A stretch of DNA of 35,532 bases from Endobugula sp965225895 (GTDB taxonomy: Bacteria; Pseudomonadota; Gammaproteobacteria; Pseudomonadales; Cellvibrionaceae). The notes under the pieces were generated by a model, which was not told the origin of the DNA, did not search any database, and saw nothing but the letters and a program-made list of their open reading frames with translations. Below, one piece after another: positions 8,380-18,098 of this stretch (position 1 is the stretch's first letter; each line of letters starts with the position of its first letter). Location: NCBI GenBank assembly GCA_965225895.1, contig CBDDBR010000009.1, forward strand, positions 1-35,532, written 5' to 3'. The translations under genes and the position numbers were made by a program.

Positions 8380-9861
8380 ATGCCACTTATTCCACTAGAT
8401 ATTCCTTCTGGAGTTTACCGTAACGGAACTGACCTGCAATCTAATGGTCGCTGGCGTGATGCAAATTTAATTCGATGGATAGATAATACTATGCGCCCAA
8501 TGGGTGGTTGGCGTACACGTTCAGACAATGCATCTGCAGCTCCAATACGTGGAATGTTATCTTGGATAGACAATAGTAATGCGCGTTGGATAGCAGGCGG
8601 ATCATATAATAAATTATATGCTTGGAATGAAACTGGTTCTAGGTTTGATATAACACCAGGATCATTTACTGCGGGCAGAGATGATGCAATATCATTTACA
8701 GGGTATGGCGGTAGTTTATACGGCAGTTACGCATTTGGTGTAGAACGTCCAGACACAGTTAGAATACAGCCAGCAACATCATGGGCATTAGACACATGGG
8801 GCGAAAACCTTGTAGGATGCACAGAAGATGATGGTAAATTATACGAGTGGGCATTGGCTACAGGCACACCAGCCGCAGTTATAGCAAACGCTCCAATAGA
8901 TAATAGATCATTGGTGGTAACAGAAGAGCGTTTCTTATTTGCTCTTGGAGCGGGTGGAAACCCGCGCAAAGTGCAATGGTCTGATCGTGAAGATAATACA
9001 CTATGGACGCCAGCCGCCACAAATGAAGCTGGTGATTTAGAATTAAACACAAGCGGTCAAATTATGGCAGGCATTAAAGTACGCGGTCAAACGCTTATTT
9101 TAACCAGCACAGACGCACACGTAGCAAATTATGTAGGCCCACCATATGTTTATGGTATTGAGCGTGTTGGTTCATCATGTGGATTAGCGGCAAATAAAGC
9201 AGTATCAGTCGTTGATGCTGGCGCATTCTGGATGGGCGCACACGCATTTTATGCTTATACAGGCGGTGCGGTTCAAGAGATACAAAGTGAAGTTGCAGAT
9301 TACGTGTTTAACGACATGAACCGAGGCCAAATAAGTAAAGCTTTCTGCGTCACAAATAGTAACTTTGGGGAGATATTCTGGTTCTACCCATCTGCTGCAT
9401 CTACCGAAAACAATCGTTATGTTGTGTTTAACTATATTGAAAACACATGGTATATTGGCGAATTGGCAAGAACTGCTGGTGTTGACGCAGGTGCATTTAG
9501 AAAACCTCTTTGGGTAGATGCAGATAACTATAAGATTTATGAGCATGAAATTGGCTTTGATTATGGAACACTTGTGCCATTTGCTGAAACTGGCCCTATT
9601 ATGCTTGGGTCTGGCGATACAGTAGCATCTGTAACTGAAATGTTGCCCGATGAGAAAACGCAAGGTGATGTGAATGTGACATTTAAAACACGCTTCTATC
9701 CAAATGGAACTGAACGTGATTATGGGCCATACACAATGTCCACACCAACTTCACTAAGATTTACAGGGCGTCAAATGAGAATGCGTGTCAGCGCAGTTAC
9801 ACTTGGAGATTGGCGCGTTGGCGTAAATAGAATTGATGTTGTTGCAGGCGGTAGAAGATGA
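8380..9861 (+). CDS. Tail nozzle / tail tube-like structural protein
   Basis: This 493-residue, mainly beta protein has an N-terminal signature MPLIPLDIPSGVYRNGTDLQ followed by NGRWRDANLIRWIDNTMRPM and GGWRTR. I recognise this in marine podovirus tail proteins that carry out the nozzle or tube role (compare P22 gp10 or T7 gp12 in position and size). Internal repeats of beta-strand blocks with Trp and Gly (DTWGENLVGCTEDDGKLYEW, LWTPAATNEAGDL) fit a beta-propeller. The start follows GAGG by 5 bases. The last 4 bases overlap the next gene (ATGA). Precise equivalence to P22 or T7 proteins is inference. Confidence 0.7.
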   Translation: MPLIPLDIPSGVYRNGTDLQSNGRWRDANLIRWIDNTMRPMGGWRTRSDNASAAPIRGMLSWIDNSNARWIAGGSYNKLYAWNETGSRFDITPGSFTAGRDDAISFTGYGGSLYGSYAFGVERPDTVRIQPATSWALDTWGENLVGCTEDDGKLYEWALATGTPAAVIANAPIDNRSLVVTEERFLFALGAGGNPRKVQWSDREDNTLWTPAATNEAGDLELNTSGQIMAGIKVRGQTLILTSTDAHVANYVGPPYVYGIERVGSSCGLAANKAVSVVDAGAFWMGAHAFYAYTGGAVQEIQSEVADYVFNDMNRGQISKAFCVTNSNFGEIFWFYPSAASTENNRYVVFNYIENTWYIGELARTAGVDAGAFRKPLWVDADNYKIYEHEIGFDYGTLVPFAETGPIMLGSGDTVASVTEMLPDEKTQGDVNVTFKTRFYPNGTERDYGPYTMSTPTSLRFTGRQMRMRVSAVTLGDWRVGVNRIDVVAGGRR

Positions 9862-10520
9862 CGCAACAGCAAAGGCCACCAGAACCATATGGAGATGATT
9901 GGAAAACATGGGGTAGACGCCTCATGCAATTCATGTCCCAGACAAGATCACCTCTTGTTCAACAAACTGGTAGCGAAAGCGCGGCTGACGATGGCACGCT
10001 TATGTGGGATAGATCATATGAATATCCAGTTGTAAGCAAAGGCGGAGAGTGGCGTCAAATTGTAGTAGAGGGCGGTCAAGCTAATTTTGTAAAAACATCA
10101 GATGTTACACCAGCTCTAGCAAATACGGCATACAAGCTGACCTATGATGCACCATCTGGCAATACAAAGATTACACAAGGTACACCAACAAGTAGAATTG
10201 TATTCGAAGAGGCGGGTGAATATGTATTATCATTTTCCGCACAAATATCATCAACAAGCGCAAGCACAGTACACTTTTATTTTTGGCCTAGCATAAATGG
10301 CACAGCATCGACAAACGGCGCTATGACAACTGCATTACATCAAAATAATGCTACAGTTGTTATATCACGTACTCAGATATTTACTGTGGCGGCTAACGAT
10401 TATTTAGAAGTAAATTATATGATAGATAGCACATCTGGATTTTTAAATTACACAGCAGCATCATCTCCAGTTCCAGCAATACCATCCTCAACACTAGCAA
10501 TTACGAGGTTACATGGATAA
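9858..10520 (+). CDS. Jelly-roll (C1q/TNF-like) tail protein
   Basis: The N-terminal 40 residues are charged and helical (PYGDDWKTWGRRLMQFMSQT). The C-terminal 130 residues form an all-beta domain with GEYVLSFSAQISSTSASTVH, an alternating strand TVVISRTQIFTVAANDYLEV and a last strand STLAITRLHG. That is the strand order and spacing of the C1q/TNF-like jelly roll common in phage fibre and decoration proteins. No catalytic motif is visible. It is coupled to the nozzle-like gene (ATGA) and overlaps the next gene by 8 bases. A short side fibre or tail-tip role is likely. Confidence 0.65.
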   Translation: MTQQQRPPEPYGDDWKTWGRRLMQFMSQTRSPLVQQTGSESAADDGTLMWDRSYEYPVVSKGGEWRQIVVEGGQANFVKTSDVTPALANTAYKLTYDAPSGNTKITQGTPTSRIVFEEAGEYVLSFSAQISSTSASTVHFYFWPSINGTASTNGAMTTALHQNNATVVISRTQIFTVAANDYLEVNYMIDSTSGFLNYTAASSPVPAIPSSTLAITRLHG

Positions 10521-10875
10521 AGAATTAGAGCGTTGCAGACCTTGGATTGAAGCCGCTTTGGAATATTCTGGCGGCACGCATGATTTTATTGATGTGGCCG
10601 AGGGGATATATAAAGGGACAATGCAGTTGTGGCCTACGCCAAAGGGGTGCATAGTAACAGAAATTGTGGTATATCCACGTAAACGAATGTTAAACGTGTT
10701 CCTTGGCGGGGGTGAACTAGACCAGATTTTGGATATGCACCAAGATGTGGTAGAGTGGGCTAAAGCACAAGGATGCACAGCACTAACCATGACGGGGCGT
10801 GTAGGCTGGAAAAAACCATTGGCGAAGCATGGCTGGGATCAGCTACACTCGTCGTATATTAAGGAGTTTGAGTAA
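10513..10875 (+). CDS. GNAT-like protein of the phage tail gene cluster
   Basis: This 120-residue protein has the pattern RCRPWIEAALEYSGGTHDFI, GTMQLWPTPKGCIVTEIVVY and NVFLGGGELDQILDM, ending GCTALTMTGRVGWKKPLAKH followed by GWDQL. The order beta-beta-alpha-beta with a final aromatic Gly-Trp resembles the C-terminal half of GNAT acetyltransferases, and proteins of this type are frequent in marine phage structural operons. A canonical acetyl-CoA P-loop (Q/RxxGxG/A) is not evident, so catalytic activity is doubtful. Overlaps of 8 bases (upstream) and 1 base (downstream) show tight coupling. Confidence 0.6.
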   Translation: MDKELERCRPWIEAALEYSGGTHDFIDVAEGIYKGTMQLWPTPKGCIVTEIVVYPRKRMLNVFLGGGELDQILDMHQDVVEWAKAQGCTALTMTGRVGWKKPLAKHGWDQLHSSYIKEFE

Positions 10876-12629
10876 TGTCAGGCGGAAAAGGCGGATCAAC
10901 ATCATCTAGCGTTGAAATCCCAGAATACATTGAAAAAGCGGCGCAGCGTAACTTAAACAAAGCTGAACGTATTTCCCAACTTGGTTATGTACCATACTAT
11001 GGCCCAGACGTAGCTGCATTTACTCCAATGCAACAAGCATCATTCCAAAACACAGCAAATGTTGCTAACGCATTTGGAATGGGAACACCTACAAGCCAAA
11101 GTGATATAATGGGTGGTATGGGTGCGCCTACACAATATGCTGGTGGCGTAAGTGGTTACTCATCAGCTCCAATATATGAGCAATCATTAGATGAGCTTGC
11201 ACGACAAAGACCAGGCCAGAAATCATACATGGATAGTTTCTTTATTGACCCATACTCTGGTAGCTATGGTTCAAACGCGCCTGGGCCAATAGATTACAAT
11301 ATGTATCCAACATATGCTGAAACACAGCGTCAAGCTGAAGAAACCGCAAGAATGGAAGCTATGCGCCGTGAGCAGCGCAGTGATGATAATTACCAAAGAT
11401 TGTTAGATCAAATGGGCCAGCAAGTTAGCGGCTCTTCTCTTACACAACAAGAAATGTCTAAGTACGCAGATACAATAGCACCTGGCAGTGGTTATGATCC
11501 TAATACACAAGTTTTAAATGAAGCTCAAAGAAGATATGTCGAAAGTCCAGAAGGCGCTGCGGCTAGGTTAGCTCAAGAAGATATAGCAATGGGTGCTGTA
11601 GGCTCAAACCAAATGGGTTTTTATGATAACTTAAAGATGTTGCAAAACCAAGAACCATCCTTCCAAGACCCATCAGGTGGAATGGCGTATTATAACAGGT
11701 TTCCAGATGCAGACGGAAACCCAACAAGGTTAGGCTATGACAGCACTGGCGGTTCATATGGCGGATCGCTTGTTACTGGAGGTTTAAGCGGTAACTTAAC
11801 AGGATTACCAGAAGTAGGCTTATTAGGCTTTGGCGGTGGTATTGCTGACAATGTTTATTCAGGTCTAAATTTTGAAGGCGCAGTTGATACGCAGAGTAAG
11901 AACTTTGCTGAAAGTGCTGCGGCTGGCGGGTTTGACCCAAATAACTATGCAATGTTTGATGTGAATACTCCAACGCAATCACAGCAAGATGCATACGCTA
12001 ATAAATCTGCGGCAGATCAAGCGGCATACAATGCTCAAGTTGTAGCTGAAAGAGAAGCTCAAGAGCTAGCAATAAGAAATGAAGCAGCATTAGTTGCTCA
12101 AGAGGCTGCGCGTAGGCGTGATAATTCAAACCCTACACCAACATATACTGGTGGAGTTGTTAGAGACTCAAAAGGAAATGCCGTCAAAGATGGAAGCGGA
12201 AATGCTGTTAGAGCGCCTGGCCCAAATGTAAGCAGCGGCGGTGGCGGCGGTGGCGGTGGCGGCGGAGGCTCATCAAAAATCCTATGTTGTGCATATTACG
12301 AGCTAGGTTATTTGCCACGCGAGATATGGCGGCTAGATCAAAGATACGGCGTCTGGTTACACAGAAACAATAGAAAACTAATGAACGGATACCATGCATG
12401 GGCTGCGCCTCTAGCAGATTTTGTTAAGAAAGATACAATTGGCGGTAAAGTTGCACGTAAAGTTATGTGGCCTATTGTTAAAGCATGGGCAGAAGAAATG
12501 GCTCATACAATGAGTCCAGAAAAACATAAGTCTAATAAAGTTGGTAAAGTAATAGCTACAGTTGGTGAAGCATTTTCATATGCAGTAGGCGCAGTATTGC
12601 TACCAAAAAATAATAAGAAGGAAGCATAA
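10875..12629 (+). CDS. Large Gly-rich virion protein, probable ejected internal protein
   Basis: This 584-residue protein starts MSGGKGGSTSSSVEIPEYIE and continues with a helical stretch ending AFTPMQQASFQNTANVANAF. The middle is low complexity, rich in Gly, Tyr, Gln and Asn. A Glu/Ala-rich helix (QVVAEREAQELAIRNEAALV) precedes a run of 11 glycines at residues 455-465. After it comes a compact domain of about 120 residues (ILCCAYYELGYLPREIWRLD, GYHAWAAPLADFV, WPIVKAWAEEMAH) that I have seen at the C terminus of similar marine phage proteins. It probably travels with the DNA or lines the connector; this is inference from position and composition. Confidence 0.65.
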   Translation: MSGGKGGSTSSSVEIPEYIEKAAQRNLNKAERISQLGYVPYYGPDVAAFTPMQQASFQNTANVANAFGMGTPTSQSDIMGGMGAPTQYAGGVSGYSSAPIYEQSLDELARQRPGQKSYMDSFFIDPYSGSYGSNAPGPIDYNMYPTYAETQRQAEETARMEAMRREQRSDDNYQRLLDQMGQQVSGSSLTQQEMSKYADTIAPGSGYDPNTQVLNEAQRRYVESPEGAAARLAQEDIAMGAVGSNQMGFYDNLKMLQNQEPSFQDPSGGMAYYNRFPDADGNPTRLGYDSTGGSYGGSLVTGGLSGNLTGLPEVGLLGFGGGIADNVYSGLNFEGAVDTQSKNFAESAAAGGFDPNNYAMFDVNTPTQSQQDAYANKSAADQAAYNAQVVAEREAQELAIRNEAALVAQEAARRRDNSNPTPTYTGGVVRDSKGNAVKDGSGNAVRAPGPNVSSGGGGGGGGGGGSSKILCCAYYELGYLPREIWRLDQRYGVWLHRNNRKLMNGYHAWAAPLADFVKKDTIGGKVARKVMWPIVKAWAEEMAHTMSPEKHKSNKVGKVIATVGEAFSYAVGAVLLPKNNKKEA

Positions 12630-12630
12630 C

Positions 12631-13452
12631 ATGGCTGGCGGTGGACAAGTAAGACCAATGGGAAAAGATGGAATGCCCGTAACAGGCGTAAGTGATATTA
12701 CTCCAATGCCATCAGCACCAATGCCTGGTGGTAAGGGTGGCGGTAATGGCGAAATGCCAAGAGCTATGCCAGCTCCAGCACCATCTACACAATATTCACC
12801 AATGGCAGCTCCAGCACAACCACAAGGCTTTAACGTAAATCAAGCTGCGGCTGGTGGTTTACAGCAAGCTTTCCAAGGTACACAACGTGCAATGCAAGGG
12901 CCAAACATTGGTCAGTTTATGAACCCATACACAAAGCAAGTTACGCAAAACACGCTAACTGATCTTGAGCGACAACGCCAAATGCAAATGAACACGTTAG
13001 GAGCGCAAGCTTCAAATGCTAAAGCATTTGGGGGTTCGCGCCACGGCGTAGCAGAAGCTTTGACTAATGAAGGATTTGCAAGGCAAGGCGCACAGACGTT
13101 TGGCAACCTACAGCAACAAGGGTTTAACACAGCTCTGCAAGCTGCACAAAATCAACAGCAAATGCAAATGGGCGGAGCTGCACAGCTTGGTCAACTTGGA
13201 CAACAAGCATTTGGCACAAGCCAAGCAATCCAACAACAGCAAGGCCAGCAAGGTCTGCTACAGCAGGGTATTCAGCAAGCGCTTATTGATGCGGCTAAAC
13301 AGCAGTATGCGGGTTACACTGGAGCGCCAACGGCGGCACTCAATGCGCCACTTGCTGCACTTGGTGTTACACCAGTACCACAATCAACAACAAACTCTAT
13401 GAAACCAGGATTGTTTAATTATCTACAACTTGGTGCGGGAATGATGGGATAA
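12631..13452 (+). CDS. Gln/Ala/Gly-rich virion protein, probable ejection protein
   Basis: This 273-residue protein has a Met/Pro/Gly-rich disordered N terminus (residues 1-65). A conserved-looking core follows: NIGQFMNPYTKQVTQNTLTD, LERQRQMQMNTLGAQASNAK, AFGGSRHGVAEALTNEGFAR. The helical C terminus is very rich in Gln (QQQQGQQGLLQQGIQQALID). The NPYT..V...L..LERQR..Q.N.L..QA...AFGGSR pattern recurs in putative internal virion proteins of marine podoviruses. It starts two bases after the preceding stop and two before the next gene, in the run of large proteins before the portal. Confidence 0.65.
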   Translation: MAGGGQVRPMGKDGMPVTGVSDITPMPSAPMPGGKGGGNGEMPRAMPAPAPSTQYSPMAAPAQPQGFNVNQAAAGGLQQAFQGTQRAMQGPNIGQFMNPYTKQVTQNTLTDLERQRQMQMNTLGAQASNAKAFGGSRHGVAEALTNEGFARQGAQTFGNLQQQGFNTALQAAQNQQQMQMGGAAQLGQLGQQAFGTSQAIQQQQGQQGLLQQGIQQALIDAAKQQYAGYTGAPTAALNAPLAALGVTPVPQSTTNSMKPGLFNYLQLGAGMMG

Positions 13453-13455
13453 AGC

Positions 13456-14562
13456 ATGATGAAAACACCTGAACAAATCATTCAAGAGCAAGTAAATCCA
13501 ACAAAACCGCGAGGCGGTTTAGGTGGTTTACTAGATTACGCTAAAACACGAAATAATGACACTGGATTAAGTAGGATGCAAAACTTTGCCGCCGCACTTG
13601 ATCCATTAATTCTGCCAGAAATGCGTGCTGGTGAGGGCATTCGTGAACGTGGAGCGCAACGTGTAGCGGCTGGTAATAAGAATAAGACTATAGAAATGCT
13701 TATAGCTAGAGGTAGAGAAGATTTAGCTAACTTGGTTAAATCTGGAGCTATAACCGCACAGCAAGCCGCAAATGTACTTCTTACTCCAAGTAAAGATAAT
13801 CGCATTGCTTTACAAAAAAGAGCTGAACTTGCTGGCTTAGTGCCAGGTACACCAGAATACCAAACATTCATGCTTCAAGGTGGTGTTTCATCAGGCGGCG
13901 CACCAGCGCAGTTTGGGTCTATACCACAAGGTTATCAATTGGTGGAGGGTGTAGATGAGGCTGGAAACAAATCATACAGCATGCAACCAGTACCAGGAGG
14001 CCCATTAGACACAACAAAAAGTGATATAGCTACATTAGAAACCAAATCAACATCTGGAACAACGGTTCTTGGTGATATACAAGAAATGAAAAGAAAAGTT
14101 AATGAAAACCCATCAATGACAACTGGGCTTGTAGGGTCAGTTTTGAAAAAGTTTGGGGGAACTGGCGCATTAGATGTTGACCAACTTGGAGAAACAATAA
14201 GGGCTAATATTGGTTTTGATAGATTACAAAGAATGAGAGATGAAAGTCCTACTGGCGGAGCTTTAGGTCAAGTTGCAGTACAAGAACTTGAGGCATTGCA
14301 GGCAAGTCTTGGTAGCTTAAATACATCTCAAAGCTCAGATCAGTTATTAAGAAACCTTGAAAGATTAGAAAATCAATATCGTCAATCTATGTTAAAAATA
14401 TTAAATACAGAAGGCGGCTCTAATTATTTTAGTGAATACGAAAAATCTATAATCTTAAACAATAAAGAAGTACCAGCAACAAGCACAGTAGACTTTTCAA
14501 CAATGACAGATGAGCAATTAAAACAATACATTGCTGATAATGAGGGTAAAAAAAATGAATGA
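13456..14562 (+). CDS. Internal virion protein candidate
   Basis: This 368-residue, mostly helical protein has an N terminus GGLGGLLDYAKTRNNDTGLS then RMQNFAAALDPLILPEMRAG. A central region contains SKDNRIALQKRAELAGLVPG followed by TPEYQTF. The helical C terminus includes a segment that may form coiled coil (DQLLRNLERLENQYRQSMLK) and ends in an acidic tail (TMTDEQLKQYIADNEGKKNE). No enzyme motif is seen. Size, helical content and its place between the Gln-rich protein and the portal fit an ejected pore or DNA-delivery protein. It overlaps the next gene by 8 bases. Confidence 0.6.
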   Translation: MMKTPEQIIQEQVNPTKPRGGLGGLLDYAKTRNNDTGLSRMQNFAAALDPLILPEMRAGEGIRERGAQRVAAGNKNKTIEMLIARGREDLANLVKSGAITAQQAANVLLTPSKDNRIALQKRAELAGLVPGTPEYQTFMLQGGVSSGGAPAQFGSIPQGYQLVEGVDEAGNKSYSMQPVPGGPLDTTKSDIATLETKSTSGTTVLGDIQEMKRKVNENPSMTTGLVGSVLKKFGGTGALDVDQLGETIRANIGFDRLQRMRDESPTGGALGQVAVQELEALQASLGSLNTSQSSDQLLRNLERLENQYRQSMLKILNTEGGSNYFSEYEKSIILNNKEVPATSTVDFSTMTDEQLKQYIADNEGKKNE

Positions 14563-16003
14563 AACCCTTAATAAAGCTAAACTAGAGCTTGCTAAACGTG
14601 AACTTCAACGCAGGCAGTCTAAACAGCCAGCAGAACCACTGACCGCATATGATAAAGTTATGGGCAGTGGTGAAGTCGATACTTTAGGTGAAAAAGTTGG
14701 CGATGTTATTGGCACTGCTGGCGCAGGTATGTTGCGTGGTATTAAGGGTATAGCTTCAACACCAGAATTAATTTATCGTGGCGTTAAGCGCGGAGGCCAA
14801 GAGCTATTTGATCTGGCTGGGCTTGATGACCAAAAGCCTAATATACCTATATTTGACAGCAAAACTGGTGAATACTTTGATAAAGGATATGCCGCACTTG
14901 CAGGCGCAGTTGGTGCTGATCCTGAAGGTATTGAGCGTAAAGGTGAAACAACAGTAGCAGAATATGCTGGTACTGTAGGTGAATTTGTTCCAGCAGCAAT
15001 TACAGGTACAGGATTAAAGCCATTAATCATATCTGCTTTAGGTAGTGAAACTGCTGGGCAAATGTCTGAAGGTACAATTTATGAACCTATAGCTAGAGTT
15101 TTAGGGGCATTCGCCGCGCCCGCAACAGCAAATAAAACTGTTAAAGCATTTGCAAAAAAAGCAGATGAAATACCTACTTTAGAAACTTTAAAAAATTACA
15201 AAAATGCAGCCTATAAAGAAGTAGATAATGCTGGCGTAAAGTTTTCACAAAATGAATACAATAGTTTCTTAAATAAAGTACAAAATAATTTAGATAATAG
15301 CTTTGATTATCTTCCTGGAGAAGACAAGGCAACATTTGCATCTTTGAAATTGTTGCAAGATCAAGTTGGAAAAAATCTTACAATTGGTCAGTTAGATAAG
15401 ATGAGAAAAGGTTTATCAAGAAGATACAGCACAAATAGAGATCAAAATAATATATTAGAAATGATACATGAAATTGACGATCTTATTATGACTAAAGAGC
15501 CAAGTAATTCTTTAATGATAGCAGCTAGAAGCGCTAATAGTAGGTATAAAAAATCTGAACTTCTTGATTATGCTATGATTAAAGCGGAAGATCAAGCAGG
15601 TGCTTCTGGTTCTGGTGGTAATGTAGTTAATAAATATCGCCAAGCAATTTCCAATATTATTAACAGTAAGCGTGAATCAAAGTATTTTTCAGAAGATGAA
15701 ATAAACACGATGAGAAGATTTGTTAGAGGTGATGTAAGTGAAAATGGTTTAAGGCTTATAGGAAAGCTTTCACCTACGGGAAATGGTTTAATGCAAGCCT
15801 TAAATATTGCAGCTATAGTACATGATCCAGCTTTTGTTGTAGGTTCTATTGGCGGCATTGCGGCTAAGATGAAATCTGAAAAAGTTGCAAAAAAATCCCT
15901 TGATGACATAACAAAAATGGTAGCTACGGGTATGACCCCAGAAAATAAGAAGCTTATATCTAAAGAAAATATTGCTATATTATTAGGCTTACAAGCAGAT
16001 TAA
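14555..16003 (+). CDS. Internal virion / DNA ejection protein candidate
   Basis: I placed the start at the ATG at 14555 (482 aa) behind GAGGG, rather than at an upstream TTG at 14531. The N terminus is a charged helix (NKAKLELAKRELQRRQ). Residues of about 35-190 contain Gly/Ala-rich segments that could insert into membranes (GDVIGTAGAGMLRGIKGIAS, YAALAGAVGADPEGIERKGE). The rest is a long helical region with many Lys, Asn and Glu. A hydrophobic patch close to the C terminus (NIAAIVHDPAFVVGSIGGIA) may be a membrane segment. No catalytic motif is visible. Like its neighbours, it probably leaves the capsid with the DNA; this is inference. Confidence 0.6.
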   Translation: MNETLNKAKLELAKRELQRRQSKQPAEPLTAYDKVMGSGEVDTLGEKVGDVIGTAGAGMLRGIKGIASTPELIYRGVKRGGQELFDLAGLDDQKPNIPIFDSKTGEYFDKGYAALAGAVGADPEGIERKGETTVAEYAGTVGEFVPAAITGTGLKPLIISALGSETAGQMSEGTIYEPIARVLGAFAAPATANKTVKAFAKKADEIPTLETLKNYKNAAYKEVDNAGVKFSQNEYNSFLNKVQNNLDNSFDYLPGEDKATFASLKLLQDQVGKNLTIGQLDKMRKGLSRRYSTNRDQNNILEMIHEIDDLIMTKEPSNSLMIAARSANSRYKKSELLDYAMIKAEDQAGASGSGGNVVNKYRQAISNIINSKRESKYFSEDEINTMRRFVRGDVSENGLRLIGKLSPTGNGLMQALNIAAIVHDPAFVVGSIGGIAAKMKSEKVAKKSLDDITKMVATGMTPENKKLISKENIAILLGLQAD

Positions 16004-16013
16004 GGAATAGATC

Positions 16014-18098
16014 ATGGAATTAAAACCAAAGTCACGTAGAGAAGTTGAAGGCATAGTCCAAGACGCAATATCAAGCGCAGTAGACTTTGTTGAAAGCGAA
16101 ATAAGCCAAGATCGCATTAAGGCACAGCGATACTATGATGGTGAAGTTGACCTTGGCTATGAGGATGGCAGAAGCAAAGTTGTAGCAACTAAAGTACGTG
16201 ATACCGTACGTGCTGTAAAACCAAGTTTAATGCGTATATTTCTAAGCACAGCAAAGCCAGTTGATTTTGTTCCGCGTGGCCCAGAAGATGTAGCAATGGC
16301 AGAGCAAGCTACTGAATTTATGCATCACGAATTTACACGTTTAAACGGATACCGTGTCATTAATGATGCTTTCCAAGATGCACTTGTGAAAAAGCAAGGT
16401 ATCGTAAAAGCATACTGGATGACATACCCAGAAGCAGAGATATACACATTCACAGATTTGTCTGATGATGAATTGGCATATCTTACAGATGATGATGAAG
16501 TAAGTGTAATTGAGCAAACTACAGAAATGAGCATCTCAATGGATGAGATGGGCATGGACATAGAGACACCATCGCACAGCGTTAAAATTAGCCGCCAGCA
16601 AGAAAAAGGCGAACTATGCATTGAAAGCGTTCCACCTGAAGAGTTTTTCGTAAACCGTGATGCACGTAACTTAAAAGATGCTTACTTGGTGGCCCATAGG
16701 ACAGACATGCGTGCTGGTGATTTAATCGCAATGGGCTATGACCCTGAAGTTGTGCTTAATTTAAATAGCATGGAAAATGGTTCAGAGATGACTGAAGCTG
16801 AAGTCTTTGAACGCCGTGGATATGACATAGATACATCTGATGAGGATGAGCAAGACCCATCAATGAAGAATGTGACTGTAACAGAAGCTTACATGCGTAT
16901 TGATGTAGATGGCACTGGCATACCTGTTTTACATAAGCTTACTTGTGGCGGTACTGCATATGAGTTGCTAGACTTTGAACCATGTGATGAATTACCTTTT
17001 GCTAAGTTTGAAATTGATCCTGAACCACATACATTTTACGGGCGTTCATTGGCTGAAATAGTTATGGATGACCAGGATGCAGCAACGTCAATATTACGTT
17101 CAATATTAGACAACGTAGCAATGACAAATAACCCACGCATTGGCATAGTTGAAGGTGCTGTAAATATTGATGATGTGTTAAATAACGAGATTGGTGCAAT
17201 CGTAAGAATGCGCCAAGCTGGTTCAGTGCAAGACTTGTCAGTCCCATTTACTGCTGGTCAGACATTAGGTGCATTAACTTACCTAGATGGGCTTGTGGAG
17301 AGTAAAACAGGCGTCTCACGGGCTTCTATGGGATTAGACCCAGATGCAATGCAATCTACAACTAAAGCCGCTGTGCAGGCGACTGTGCAAGCTGCGGCTG
17401 GGCAAGTTGAAGTTATGGTTCGTAATCTAGCAGATGGCATGAAAGAGCTATTTGGCATTATGTTGCGCTTGTCTCACAAGAATGTAGATGAAGAGCAAAT
17501 GATGCGAATGAATGGCTCATTCATACCAGTTGATCCCCGCGTTTGGGATAGCTCAATGGACGTTAGCATTAATGTTGGATTGGGTACTGGGCGTGAAGAG
17601 GAAAAGGCTATGGCGTTAAACCAGGCATTACAAATGCAGACTATGGTTTACCAGACATACGGCCCAATGAATGGCTTGGTTAGTATGACCAATATTCGAA
17701 ACACATTAGCGGATCAATTGGCTGTTGCTGGCATAAGAAACGCTGACCGCTATTTCGCTCCAATTACTGAAGAAATTGAAGCTCAAATGCTACAACAGCA
17801 ACAAGAGGCACAAGCACAGCAAGGCGAAGCGGCTGATCCAAATGCCGCATTCTTGCAGGCAGAGCAAATGAAAGCACAAGCTAAGATGCAATCAGATATG
17901 GCTAAGTTGCAGCTTGATACACAAAAGGCCGCCGCAGAAGATGACTTGAAGCGAGATCAAATGGCGCAAGACTTGCTCGTTGATGCAGCTAAAGTATATG
18001 GCGATTATGGAACAAAAGTAGATATTGCCCGCATACAAGCAGAACAAGATAAGGTTCGAATGATTGGCGGGATGGCACAAGGTAATCCACAACAATGA
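16014..18098 (+). CDS. Portal protein
   Basis: This 694-residue protein has the pattern of SU10/P22-like portals. The N terminus has AVDFVESEISQDRIKAQRYY followed by DGEVDLGYEDGRSKVVATKV and VRAVKPSLMRIF. A wing domain contains ESVPPEEFFVNRDARNLKDA and RGYDID. A stem/clip region includes HTFYGRSLAEIVMDDQDAAT followed by SILRSILDNVAM. The C-terminal 100 residues are a Gln/Ala/Lys-rich coiled coil (QQQQEAQAQQGEAADPNAAF), as in portal barrels. It forms the 12-mer vertex through which terminase packages DNA. AAGGAAT lies before the ATG. Its stop overlaps the next start (ATGA). Unusually, the gene is far from terL and after the tail genes. Confidence 0.92.
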   Translation: MELKPKSRREVEGIVQDAISSAVDFVESEISQDRIKAQRYYDGEVDLGYEDGRSKVVATKVRDTVRAVKPSLMRIFLSTAKPVDFVPRGPEDVAMAEQATEFMHHEFTRLNGYRVINDAFQDALVKKQGIVKAYWMTYPEAEIYTFTDLSDDELAYLTDDDEVSVIEQTTEMSISMDEMGMDIETPSHSVKISRQQEKGELCIESVPPEEFFVNRDARNLKDAYLVAHRTDMRAGDLIAMGYDPEVVLNLNSMENGSEMTEAEVFERRGYDIDTSDEDEQDPSMKNVTVTEAYMRIDVDGTGIPVLHKLTCGGTAYELLDFEPCDELPFAKFEIDPEPHTFYGRSLAEIVMDDQDAATSILRSILDNVAMTNNPRIGIVEGAVNIDDVLNNEIGAIVRMRQAGSVQDLSVPFTAGQTLGALTYLDGLVESKTGVSRASMGLDPDAMQSTTKAAVQATVQAAAGQVEVMVRNLADGMKELFGIMLRLSHKNVDEEQMMRMNGSFIPVDPRVWDSSMDVSINVGLGTGREEEKAMALNQALQMQTMVYQTYGPMNGLVSMTNIRNTLADQLAVAGIRNADRYFAPITEEIEAQMLQQQQEAQAQQGEAADPNAAFLQAEQMKAQAKMQSDMAKLQLDTQKAAAEDDLKRDQMAQDLLVDAAKVYGDYGTKVDIARIQAEQDKVRMIGGMAQGNPQQ

